NCBI GenBank assembly: GCA_028687545.1
Contig: JAQTZZ010000024.1
Coordinates: 1 to 61,072, forward strand
Source: Candidatus Wallbacteria bacterium
Lineage (GTDB): Bacteria; Muiribacteriota; JAQTZZ01
DNA length: 61,072 nt
Reading direction: 5' to 3'
Made by a program: the position numbers and the translations under genes. The notes beneath the pieces were generated by a model. It was not told the origin of the DNA, did not search any database, and saw only the letters and a program-made list of their open reading frames with translations. This document shows, one piece after another, positions 33,101 through 40,972 of the stretch. Position 1 is the first letter of the stretch; every line of letters starts with the position of its first letter.

Positions 33101-34866
33101 TCCTGAATTTTCGCCTGGTAATCCCTTCAGGGATTACTCCTTCTGGAGTTCTTCCGTTTTTAGAAGCCTTCGTCATTGGTGACTGTGCACCTTTTTCATG
33201 GCACGGCAACCATCTTTGCCTGGAGAAAACAGGTCCCTTTTTCAGTGCATCCATAGAAATGGATCAAATGGAATTCAGCTTCAAGTTTCTGCTTAAGTAC
33301 ATAACAGTGGAAGGACGGGAAATACATCAGATCGAAAACAAACCCAGATACCATGTCTTTAGCGGAGAACAGAAAATTACCGCCGAATTCAGCCGCGATT
33401 TTTTCACGACCGATTATACCGCTCTTTTTGAAAAATGTGCCTGCCTTAACCTTTACAAATCCCCGCTGATCAGCTCTTCAGGAGAATTATCTTTCTGCTG
33501 CCGGGATTTCAATCTGGAAACCGCACTCGGAAGTATGAAGGACAAAAGTTTTTTCGAGCTCTGGGAAGGGCCTGGCATGAATTCACTGCGTCTCTCGCAG
33601 ATCAGAGGTGATTTCAGATCTCCACCCTGCGCTGCATGTAAAAATGAAATCCCGGCGGAGATTGATGTTTTGCAGAAATTTCTGGCAGAAACAGGTTTAC
33701 CGGAAATCCTTCCTGAATACTGCCATCGAACTCTTCGCAAATTTTACATCCCACTTTATCTTCAGCTTGAAGTCACAGACCTCTGCCAGCTCTCCTGCGG
33801 CTTTTGCAGTCAGAAGTACAGGGATTGGGAAACAGTTCATGGTAGACCTGAGAAAGGCCTGATGGAGCTGCCTCTGCTTGAAAAGATCATTTCCGATCTT
33901 TCAACCCTTCCCTTTCCAGTCAGAATGCTTTCTCTTTTCTGGCTCGGAGAACCTCTGCTGCATCCTGAATTCATAAAGATACTGGACATCGTACGCAGCC
34001 GGCAGGAAAAGAAAGCCTTCTATCAGGAAGTAGAGTTTCATACCAATGTCCTGGAATTTACTCCACAATTTCAGGAAAAACTTGCCGAAGTAGTTCCAGA
34101 GCACCTGCGGATTGTTTTTTCTCTTGACGCCTGCACTGAAGATACTCATGCTGCTGTCCGCGGCGGAGACTTTAATCTAATTCAGGATAATATTTCCCAT
34201 TATCTTAAAAATTATCGCCATCTTCCGGTCAGAAACATCTTCCAGTTCATAGTCACCCGGGATAACCTGCACGAGGCCAAATTATTTTTTGAATATTTCA
34301 GGGAAAGGCTCCCTGAGATCCAGGTTACGGCCTGGCACGACTGGGTAAAGAAAGATATCCTGTATTTTCGCTCCTGCGATCCTCTGGATTCACGGATGTC
34401 AGCCCTAAATGCAGGCCTGCATGAGGAAATCTGCGGATGGATCAGGACTCTCCAGGAGCACAGAGTTTTCTTCGTCCCTGAGTATCACCAGCCGGAGTCG
34501 CTCAGACCGTCGCCTGAATTCCGCCCTCCGTGCTCACTACCGTTCCTTAACCCCTCAATCCGCTGGGACGGCGAACTGACAGTCTGCTGCCATGATTCCC
34601 CGCTGCACAACTCACTGGGAAACCTGAAACAGGATTCATTTCAGAAATTGTGGTTTGAAAAAGCAGGTCCGCTCAGGGAGAAAATGCTGCTGGGTGATTG
34701 GAACGGGCTCAGCACCTGCAAGGATTGTCCTTTCCCCGGATCAGCTAATTACCAGCCTTTCAACGAATACTATCTGTTCAGATTTTTGATCAATTCCGGT
34801 CAGGTTGATCTGATTGAAAAATATCTCAAGAGAAAACTGGATTCCAGAACAGTCATGAATTCCTGA
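33097..34866 (+). CDS. Radical SAM protein with SPASM-type modules on both sides of the core
   Basis: 589 residues. The radical SAM core has DLCQLSCGFC (Cys230, 234, 237), FWLGEPLLHPEF and FSLDACTEDTH. A C-terminal SPASM-type module (about 487-560: PPCSLPF, LTVCCHDS, TCKDC) is followed by a helical tail. A matching module precedes the core (114-181: CACLNLY, LSFCCRDF, CAAC), also followed by the tail motif FLAETGLPEI. Two extra Fe-S clusters are therefore possible. The first 110 residues are unassigned. It is similar in core and tail to the fusion at 14839. ATG 33097 overlaps the preceding stop. Confidence 0.87.
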   Translation: MILNFRLVIPSGITPSGVLPFLEAFVIGDCAPFSWHGNHLCLEKTGPFFSASIEMDQMEFSFKFLLKYITVEGREIHQIENKPRYHVFSGEQKITAEFSRDFFTTDYTALFEKCACLNLYKSPLISSSGELSFCCRDFNLETALGSMKDKSFFELWEGPGMNSLRLSQIRGDFRSPPCAACKNEIPAEIDVLQKFLAETGLPEILPEYCHRTLRKFYIPLYLQLEVTDLCQLSCGFCSQKYRDWETVHGRPEKGLMELPLLEKIISDLSTLPFPVRMLSLFWLGEPLLHPEFIKILDIVRSRQEKKAFYQEVEFHTNVLEFTPQFQEKLAEVVPEHLRIVFSLDACTEDTHAAVRGGDFNLIQDNISHYLKNYRHLPVRNIFQFIVTRDNLHEAKLFFEYFRERLPEIQVTAWHDWVKKDILYFRSCDPLDSRMSALNAGLHEEICGWIRTLQEHRVFFVPEYHQPESLRPSPEFRPPCSLPFLNPSIRWDGELTVCCHDSPLHNSLGNLKQDSFQKLWFEKAGPLREKMLLGDWNGLSTCKDCPFPGSANYQPFNEYYLFRFLINSGQVDLIEKYLKRKLDSRTVMNS

Positions 34867-35443
34867 ATCTTCTGATCAGATTCCCGGCTGCGAAATATTT
34901 TTTCATGATTGATTTTTCCAGTTGGGGCTGGTGAAAAACAACTGCCGGGTGTGCAAGGGGCAGGATGGAGAATCCTGAGAACTCGATTATTTTTCCGGTA
35001 TAGCCTGGAAAATCCGCACGAATCAGGTTCATCTTCCCCAGATAGTCAAAAATATAGCGGGTGGCGTAGAATCCCAGTGGTATGATCAGCCTTGGTTTGA
35101 CCAGACAGATTTCCTGATCTACGAAGCAGCTGCAGGCAGCAATTTCATCCTTTCTGACTCTGCGATTATGTGGTGGATGACATTTAACCAGATTGGTAAG
35201 ATAAACTTCATTTCTGGTGAATTCCGCTTCACGGAACAGCAGGTCCAGAATCGAACCTGAAGGTCCGCAGAACGGGTGTCCGCTCTGGTTTTCAGTCTCC
35301 CCCGGTGCCTGCCCCAGAAAAAATACTCCACTGTCCCAATCACCCTGCGGCAGAACTGCCTGCCTGCGATGACCGGAAAGCTCACAATTGCGGCATTCCA
35401 GGATCAGGTCCAGCAAAAATTGCCGATTCATGTTGAATCCCAT
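34853..35443 (-). CDS. Type-4 uracil-DNA glycosylase
   Basis: Removes uracil from DNA. The 196 residues carry the four Fe-S cysteines of family 4 with proper spacing (Cys17, 20, 88, 104), the active-site GQAPGETE (44-51), GPSGSILD (60-67), and the late LAHPAV motif (HPSP-like). ATG 35443 is preceded by TATACT ending 6 nt upstream, a leaderless arrangement that favours it over ATG 35431. The 3' end overlaps the radical SAM gene by 14 bases tail to tail. Confidence 0.92.
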   Translation of the reverse strand: MGFNMNRQFLLDLILECRNCELSGHRRQAVLPQGDWDSGVFFLGQAPGETENQSGHPFCGPSGSILDLLFREAEFTRNEVYLTNLVKCHPPHNRRVRKDEIAACSCFVDQEICLVKPRLIIPLGFYATRYIFDYLGKMNLIRADFPGYTGKIIEFSGFSILPLAHPAVVFHQPQLEKSIMKKYFAAGNLIRRFRNS

Positions 35444-35449
35444 TTTAAC

Positions 35450-35455
35450 AGTATA
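35450..35455 (-). promoter_or_regulatory. Leaderless -10 element of the UDG gene
   Basis: Minus-strand TATACT ends 6 nt before ATG 35443. The -35 is weak. Confidence 0.4.
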
Positions 35456-35479
35456 TCAGAGGTCTACCGGTATGGACTC

Positions 35480-35508
35480 TTGACAAATCTTTTCCAAAGG
35501 AATATATA
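35480..35508 (+). promoter_or_regulatory. Strong sigma-70-type promoter
   Basis: TTGACA (35480-35485), 17-bp spacer, TATATA (35503-35508), upstream of the gene at 35549. Confidence 0.75.
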
Positions 35509-35548
35509 AATGCGGACTTTAATCTGAAATTTGTACAGGAGGTACGCA

Positions 35549-36460
35549 ATGAGATTTCTCGCCCTTGCTCTGATGCTTTCCCTACTGATGTTCTCCCTGC
35601 CCCTGCTGGCTGAGGACACTGCTTCAGCCGATCAGTACCAGATGACTGACACCCAGAAGGACCAGGTCCACCAGCTGAGATCAGACTTTACTGCAATCAA
35701 GAAAAACAGCCAGCCCAGCGAAGCTCAGATCGCCACTATTAAAGACGACATGATCGCGCTTTATGGTGAGAAGAACGATGCGATCGACGGTCTCTGCGAG
35801 AAGCTTGCTACCGCTCTGGCACAGTCCAGGGCTAACGGTAGGCTGACCAACCATCAGAAGAATCGGACTGCCGACCATATTTTCGTTGTTTTAAACAGCA
35901 AAAAATATTCAGCCGAGCAGGTGCAGAACTCGCTCCAGGGCGTCGAAGGCGATGTTACCGCTTCCGGCAACAGCCCGGAACAGGCTTCCGCAGTCGTTTC
36001 CTCGCTCCGCGACATCGTTGATTTCAACTCCAGACCGGTTGTTGATAATTCAAAGATCCAGGAACTGAAAGATCAGCTCCTCAAGGAGAACACAGAAGGA
36101 CAGGCTTCAGAATTAACTAATCCCCCGGCAGAAAACCAGGCCGAGCTGGTTCCGGCTGAAACTGAGAAAGCTGTAGTGAAGAAGCCGGTCAAGAAAACCA
36201 AGAAACCGGTCAAGAAAGCCACCAAGAAGCCGGTCAAGAAAGTGACAAAGAAACCTGTACCAGTCACTGAAACACCTGCTGTCACAGAAACCGCTCCAGC
36301 CACGACCCCGGCCGCCGAAACTCCGGTTACTCCAGCTGCCGAAACCCCGGCTGCTCCGGCCACCGAGACTCCAGCAACTCCGGCTGCTGAGACTCCAGCA
36401 ACTCCGGCTGCTGAGACTCCAGCTACTCCGGCTACTGAAACTCCAGCTACCGGACACTGA
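35549..36460 (+). CDS. Secreted helical protein with Lys/Pro-rich and ETPATPAA repeats
   Basis: 303 residues. ATG 35549 has an AGGAGG box (35537-35542); the longer frame from TTG 35531 lacks one. Signal peptide MRFLALALMLSLLMFSLPLLA is followed by a helical domain (about 25-185), a strongly basic KKPVKK-type repeat (about 210-237) and an ETPATPAA tail encoded by 24-bp DNA repeats. The strong promoter and terminator suggest high expression. The basic stretch could bind nucleic acid or acidic polymer, and the Pro/Ala tail may span the wall. I do not recognise a family. Confidence 0.85.
   Translation: MRFLALALMLSLLMFSLPLLAEDTASADQYQMTDTQKDQVHQLRSDFTAIKKNSQPSEAQIATIKDDMIALYGEKNDAIDGLCEKLATALAQSRANGRLTNHQKNRTADHIFVVLNSKKYSAEQVQNSLQGVEGDVTASGNSPEQASAVVSSLRDIVDFNSRPVVDNSKIQELKDQLLKENTEGQASELTNPPAENQAELVPAETEKAVVKKPVKKTKKPVKKATKKPVKKVTKKPVPVTETPAVTETAPATTPAAETPVTPAAETPAAPATETPATPAAETPATPAAETPATPATETPATGH
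36317..36454 (+). repeat. 24-bp tandem repeats inside the Lys/Pro-rich gene
   Basis: About 5.75 units with period 24 bp encode ETPATPAA variants. The units at 36365 and 36389 are identical, so the array is prone to slippage. Confidence 0.85.
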
Positions 36461-36480
36461 TCTAAATTTGCACAAAATAA

Positions 36481-36508
36481 AAAAGAGCTCCACCTGGAGC
36501 TCTTTTTT
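36481..36508. terminator. Bidirectional terminator
   Basis: AAAAGAGCTCCA/TGGAGCTCTTTT with a 2-nt loop (36481-36506) and flanking A and T runs, between convergent genes. Confidence 0.9.
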
Positions 36509-36532
36509 TATCCGATCATAACTGCTGGTTTT

Positions 36533-37042
36533 TCAGGTTTCTGCAGAATCAGGCTCAATCTCAATCAACAGATCATGCTCCCGCACTGTATCTCCAGCTT
36601 TAACCATGATGTTTTTCACGGTTCCGTTGACGTCTGCATGGATCTCATTCTGCATTTTCATGGCTTCTATAGTCAGAAGCACATCTTTTTCGGCTACCCT
36701 GTGCCCGAGTTTCGCGCTGAGCGAAGACACCACGCCCTGCAGAGGAGCAGTGATGATTCCGGTGCTTTTTCCTGATCTTCCGCTCTTCTTGGCATGTTCA
36801 TCCTTGAAATCCACTCCAAACAGATGATCGTCCACCTCAATCCGAGTAGGCCGTCCGTCGATCACCAGAAATGATTTGATTTGATGCGATTTTCCACCGA
36901 TCAGCACTGAAGAAAGGTCAGAGCTGATGCTCACTTCGTGTTCAGTTCCATTGATCAGTACCTTGTGCAAATCCGACATTTTACTTGTTTCTTCGAATTC
37001 GACAGTAAATTCCACTTGATCTATGTTCAGTGTATATTTCAC
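36533..37042 (-). CDS. Biotin carboxyl carrier subunit of acyl-CoA carboxylase
   Basis: 169 residues ending in a biotinyl domain with the acceptor site EAMKMQ (Lys129). The first 90 residues are a linker domain that docks the carboxylase subunits. The start is GTG 37042, immediately after the upstream TGA, with AAGGGG ahead. It carries biotin between the carboxylase at 37043 and the carboxyltransferase at 38560. The set most resembles propionyl-CoA carboxylase/methylmalonyl-CoA decarboxylase systems. No sodium-pump membrane subunit is seen. Confidence 0.92.
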   Translation of the reverse strand: MKYTLNIDQVEFTVEFEETSKMSDLHKVLINGTEHEVSISSDLSSVLIGGKSHQIKSFLVIDGRPTRIEVDDHLFGVDFKDEHAKKSGRSGKSTGIITAPLQGVVSSLSAKLGHRVAEKDVLLTIEAMKMQNEIHADVNGTVKNIMVKAGDTVREHDLLIEIEPDSAET

Positions 37043-38563
37043 TCAGAACCCCTTTCTGGAACGGAAGTTTTCAGTTCTGGCAGCCAGATTCCAGCGGTTG
37101 ATAATCTTCTTGATGGTCTGGATCACAGGTTTGTGCTTGCGTTCCTCCCTGTCCCGCAGCAGGCTTGCGACCAGCGCGGCGCATTCCATGTGCTCTCCCC
37201 GGTGAGACTGGTCCCGTTTATTAAGAAATTCGTTCAGGAAATTAGTGAAATAGCATCCGGATTTGAATTCTGTATCGCGCAAGACAGATTTTAAAAAAGA
37301 AATGTTGGTGGAAATCCCTTCGACTCTTGTCTCTGAGAGTGCAATTTCCATTTTTTTCAAGGCTTCTGCACGGTCTCTGCCGTGCGTGATGATCTTGGCG
37401 ATCATGGAGTCGAATTTTGGAGTGACTTCCGCACCGGTAAAACAGGATGATTCCACTCTGACTCCAAATCCGGACGGAGCGATGTAATTGACAATCCTAC
37501 CGAACGAAGGCTTGAAAAGTCCGCTCTCTGGAACGTATTCTTCAGCCTGTATCCTGCATTCCAGTGCCGCTCCATTGATCATCAGGTCCTTCTGCCGGAC
37601 AGACAGTTCTTCACCGAAGCAGACCCTGATCTGCTCTTTCACGATATCGATACCTGAAATCAGTTCGGTCACAGGGTGCTCAACCTGGATTCTGGGATTG
37701 ACTTCCAGGAAGAAAAAATCATTTTTGCCGTCAAAAAGAAATTCCACTGTGCCTGCACCGCAATAGCCTGTCGCTTTAACCAGGCGTATCGCATATTCAT
37801 AAAGCTTGTTTCTGAGTTTCTGATTCATCATACAGCAGGGAGCTTCCTCGATCATCTTCTGATGCTTCCTCTGCACAGAGCAATCACGTTCGAATAAAGG
37901 GATCACATTGCCGTATTTATCACTCAGTACCTGTATTTCGACATGTTTTGAATTTGAAATGAAGCGTTCCATGAATACGAGAGAGCTGCCGAAAGCAGTT
38001 TTGGATTCAGCGATTGCCATCTTGACAGAGGTCACCAGGTTTTCCTGACTGGTGACGATGCGCATTCCGCGTCCTCCGCCGCCATGGGCTGCCTTTAAAA
38101 TCAGAGGATAGCCGATTTTCGCAGCCACTGTCTTGGCAGTGCGGCCGTTGCTGATTTCGCCGTTGTAGCCAAGAATTACAGGCACACCAGCTTTTTCCGC
38201 AGCTTTCCGGGCTTCGATTTTGTCTCCCAAACCTACTAACACTTCAGGAGTCGGCCCAATGAAAGTCATACCAGCTTTAATCACAGCCTTGGCGAATTCA
38301 GCGTTTTCAGATAAAAAGCCGTAACCGGGATGAACAGCCTGACAACCGGATTTTCTGGCAGTTTCCACAATTTTATCGATGTTCAGATAGGAATCGGCAA
38401 GCTCATCCTTGCCGATGGCAAAGGCCTCGTCAGCGAATTTTACGGGCAGTGATTCCCGGTCTGACTCCGAATAAACAACAGCGGCCCTGTATCCCAATTC
38501 TTTGACAGCCCTGATGATCCTCAGAGCAATTTCTCCTCGATTCGCGATTAGTATCTTTTTCAT
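37043..38563 (-). CDS. Biotin carboxylase subunit of acyl-CoA carboxylase
   Basis: 506 residues, ATP-grasp enzyme that carboxylates biotin with bicarbonate. It shows KILIANRGEIALRIIRA at the N-terminus, HPGYGFLSEN, the glycine-rich AHGGGGRGMR loop, ERDCSVQRKHQK and EVNPRIQVEHPVTE. It has the usual AccC core plus a C-terminal tail of about 60 residues. The start overlaps the carboxyltransferase stop (ATGA). It can serve acetyl- or propionyl-CoA; the partner transferase points to propionyl-CoA. Confidence 0.95.
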   Translation of the reverse strand: MKKILIANRGEIALRIIRAVKELGYRAAVVYSESDRESLPVKFADEAFAIGKDELADSYLNIDKIVETARKSGCQAVHPGYGFLSENAEFAKAVIKAGMTFIGPTPEVLVGLGDKIEARKAAEKAGVPVILGYNGEISNGRTAKTVAAKIGYPLILKAAHGGGGRGMRIVTSQENLVTSVKMAIAESKTAFGSSLVFMERFISNSKHVEIQVLSDKYGNVIPLFERDCSVQRKHQKMIEEAPCCMMNQKLRNKLYEYAIRLVKATGYCGAGTVEFLFDGKNDFFFLEVNPRIQVEHPVTELISGIDIVKEQIRVCFGEELSVRQKDLMINGAALECRIQAEEYVPESGLFKPSFGRIVNYIAPSGFGVRVESSCFTGAEVTPKFDSMIAKIITHGRDRAEALKKMEIALSETRVEGISTNISFLKSVLRDTEFKSGCYFTNFLNEFLNKRDQSHRGEHMECAALVASLLRDREERKHKPVIQTIKKIINRWNLAARTENFRSRKGF

Positions 38564-40080
38564 AACGGCATGTTCCCATGTTTTTTGTCTGGGTTTGAAA
38601 TCCGCTTGCCCATGGAAGCCTGCAGAGCGTCAAAGAGCCGCTCACGAGTTTCCTCAGGCAGGATCACTTCGTCTATGTAAGCCCATTCTGCGGCAATATA
38701 GGGATTGCTGAACTTTTCCTTGTAGAATTCGATCAGTTCACGTCTTCTGGCTGCCTGATCCTTGGCTTCTGAAATTTCCTTCTTGAAGATGATGTTGCAG
38801 GCCCCTTCCGCACCCATCACAGCAATCTCGGCATTGGGCCAGGCGAAGTTCATGTCTGCGCCCACATGTTTGCTTGACATTACGCAGTACGCACCGCCGT
38901 AATCCTTGCGCACTATCACACCGATCTTGGGAACAGTGGCTTCACAGTAAGCATATAGAAGTTTCGCCCCGTTCCTGATCACTCCATTGTGTTCCTGGGA
39001 ACTGCCGGGCAGAAAGCCGGGAACATCAATCAGTGAGATGATCGGAATGTTGAAGGAGTCGCAGAAGCGGATAAACCGGGCACCCTTGATGGAGGAATTG
39101 ATGTCAAGCACGCCGGCCAGTGATTTGGGATTGTTGGCAACGACCCCTACACAGAAGCCATGCAGCCTCGCGAAACCAACCAGCAGGTTCCTGGCAAAAT
39201 CAGGCTGGACTTCGAAGAAGCTGTCTGAATCGAAGACCTGTGCAATAAGTTCGTGCATGTCATATGGGATTTCAGGGGAATCCGGTACCGGATTTTTAAA
39301 TTCACGCTTGTCATCTTCATACTCTATGTAAGGAGGATCTTCCAGATTGTTTTGAGGAAGATAGGAAAGCAGCTTCCTCACTATCTCCATTGCATCTTCA
39401 TCATCGTCAGCCACCAGATGTGCCACTCCGCTTTTTTCGGAGTGGACCACGCTGCCACCGAGATTTTCGAAGCTGATTTCCTCACCCGTGACTGCTTTTA
39501 CGACTTCAGGCCCGGTTAGAAACATGAAGGAATTTTCTCTGGTGATGACCACGAAATCCGTCAATGCCGGAGAATAAACCGCACCTCCTGCGCAGGGACC
39601 CATGATCACGGAGATCTGAGGAACTACACCGGACGCCATGGTGTTCGCATAAAAAATCTCTGCATATCCGGCAAGGGAATGAACCCCTTCCTGGATCCTG
39701 GCTCCGCCTGAATCGTTGAGGCAGACTGCGGGTGCCCCGTTTTTCCTGGCTGCATCAAGCATCCTGATGATCTTGGTGGCATGCATCCGGCCAAGCGACC
39801 CGCCCATCACCGCAAAATCCTGGGCACAGACATAAACAAGTCTGCCGTTGACATAACCGTAGGCGGTAATAACTCCATCTCCGGGTATTTTTTTGTCTGC
39901 CATTCCAAAATCATGACAGTTATGGGCGGCTATTGCGTTGATTTCACGAAATTCTCCCCCGTCAAAAAGGCGTGCCAGACGTTCGTTTGCGCTGAGTTTC
40001 CCTTTTTTACTTTGCACTTCACGGCTTTTTTTCTGCAAAGCGGCTATCTGGTTTCTGAATTCGTTCAATTTTTCATTCAT
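38560..40080 (-). CDS. Acyl-CoA carboxyltransferase (PccB/MmdA family)
   Basis: 506 residues of the crotonase-fold carboxyltransferase family. Motifs include AYGYVNGRLVYVCAQDFAVMGGS, SGGARIQEG, GPCAGGAVYSPA, IPIISLIDVPGFLPG and RKDYGGAYCVM, in the PccB/MmdA order. It moves carboxyl between biotin and propionyl-CoA (or a related acyl-CoA). It is the first gene of the three-gene operon. The promoter is at 40117-40146, and AAGGATGG lies just before ATG 40080. Without a membrane subunit here, carboxylation is likelier than decarboxylation-driven sodium pumping. Confidence 0.95.
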   Translation of the reverse strand: MNEKLNEFRNQIAALQKKSREVQSKKGKLSANERLARLFDGGEFREINAIAAHNCHDFGMADKKIPGDGVITAYGYVNGRLVYVCAQDFAVMGGSLGRMHATKIIRMLDAARKNGAPAVCLNDSGGARIQEGVHSLAGYAEIFYANTMASGVVPQISVIMGPCAGGAVYSPALTDFVVITRENSFMFLTGPEVVKAVTGEEISFENLGGSVVHSEKSGVAHLVADDDEDAMEIVRKLLSYLPQNNLEDPPYIEYEDDKREFKNPVPDSPEIPYDMHELIAQVFDSDSFFEVQPDFARNLLVGFARLHGFCVGVVANNPKSLAGVLDINSSIKGARFIRFCDSFNIPIISLIDVPGFLPGSSQEHNGVIRNGAKLLYAYCEATVPKIGVIVRKDYGGAYCVMSSKHVGADMNFAWPNAEIAVMGAEGACNIIFKKEISEAKDQAARRRELIEFYKEKFSNPYIAAEWAYIDEVILPEETRERLFDALQASMGKRISNPDKKHGNMPL

Positions 40081-40116
40081 ATTCCATCCTTAATAATGAT
40101 TACCTTAATTTAAGCA

Positions 40117-40146
40117 ATTATCATTCCAGATCTGGAGTCTCGTCAA
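40117..40146 (-). promoter_or_regulatory. Promoter of the acyl-CoA carboxylase operon
   Basis: Minus strand: TTGACG (40141-40146), 18-bp spacer, GATAAT (40117-40122). The rest of the 266-bp gap to 40346 shows only a TATACT -10 (40318-40323) for the next gene. Confidence 0.55.
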
Positions 40147-40346
40147 ATCCCGGCAATCAGGCATCACAGAAACTGCCGGACTCTGTTAAATGTTAATTTT
40201 CAGGCAACTCAGCTTATTTTTTCAGCAAATATGGCTGGTTGACCTGGCAATCGAACACGACTGTCTTACTTTGCCAGAATGCTTTTGGTATCTTCTTCAG
40301 TATATCCTTATTTTTGGTATACTTAAAACAAAAAACCGGAGTAGTC

Positions 40347-40970
40347 ATGAAAAAAATCGGCACTCTATTCTTTCTGGCTGGGATGGCTTTGGCCGGCTGG
40401 TGTGGTCCCCGTGAAATACAACTCCTGGATGCAGTCACAGCAAATGACATCCTGAGAGTAAGACAGCTGATAGCAAACGGAGCAGACGTCAATTTCACGA
40501 ATGACCTGGAAACAGCTTTTACAATTGCCGAAAAAAACGGTTTCCTGAAAATCTGCAGGCTGCTGGCTGAGCGGGGAGCAAAATTTCCCGCGGTAAGTGT
40601 GCAGCCTGAATCAATTAAGCTTCCAGCCGGCAAAGCTTTCAAAATTACCATGCAGGCCTATTCTGGTCGTGAAAACCCCTGCTGGTGGATGCATGGGGAT
40701 AAAGTTTTCAGAGAGCTTCTTGATCTGCTGAACCGGCTGTGCTTCACAGATGAGCCCCTTTTCGATTATGGAAGATTCAGCGACCTGGGAATAGTGACTT
40801 TCAGGATTGAGCCTCTGAACATCGATCACCTTAAATATTCGATGGAGATCTATGGAGATTGCGCTTTTTCCGAGCGCCAGGGGCGCAGGTTATATGCCCG
40901 CGGCGCTCAGAAAATTTTCAATCTGCTGGCCGAGATTTCCAAACAGAAAGGCGAAAAAGTATTCGAGTAA
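40347..40970 (+). CDS. Secreted protein with short ankyrin repeat region
   Basis: 207 residues. ATG 40347 has a CCGGAG box and begins signal peptide MKKIGTLFFLAGMALA. The upstream in-frame ATG 40239 crosses the promoter. Residues 23-80 form about two ankyrin repeats (LLDAVTANDILRVRQLIANG, then ADVNFTNDLETAFTIAEKNG). The remaining residues are of unknown fold. It is convergent with the STN gene and may belong to the same functional group as the ankyrin protein at 43137. Confidence 0.8.
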   Translation: MKKIGTLFFLAGMALAGWCGPREIQLLDAVTANDILRVRQLIANGADVNFTNDLETAFTIAEKNGFLKICRLLAERGAKFPAVSVQPESIKLPAGKAFKITMQAYSGRENPCWWMHGDKVFRELLDLLNRLCFTDEPLFDYGRFSDLGIVTFRIEPLNIDHLKYSMEIYGDCAFSERQGRRLYARGAQKIFNLLAEISKQKGEKVFE

Positions 40971-40972
40971 GA

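Noticed and set aside
36317-36454. 24-bp repeats considered as a CRISPR array
   Set aside because: Units are adjacent with no spacers and code in frame for ETPATPAA.
36533-40080. Calling the carboxylase set a sodium-pumping methylmalonyl-CoA decarboxylase
   Set aside because: No membrane beta subunit is present, and a full biotin carboxylase subunit is encoded.
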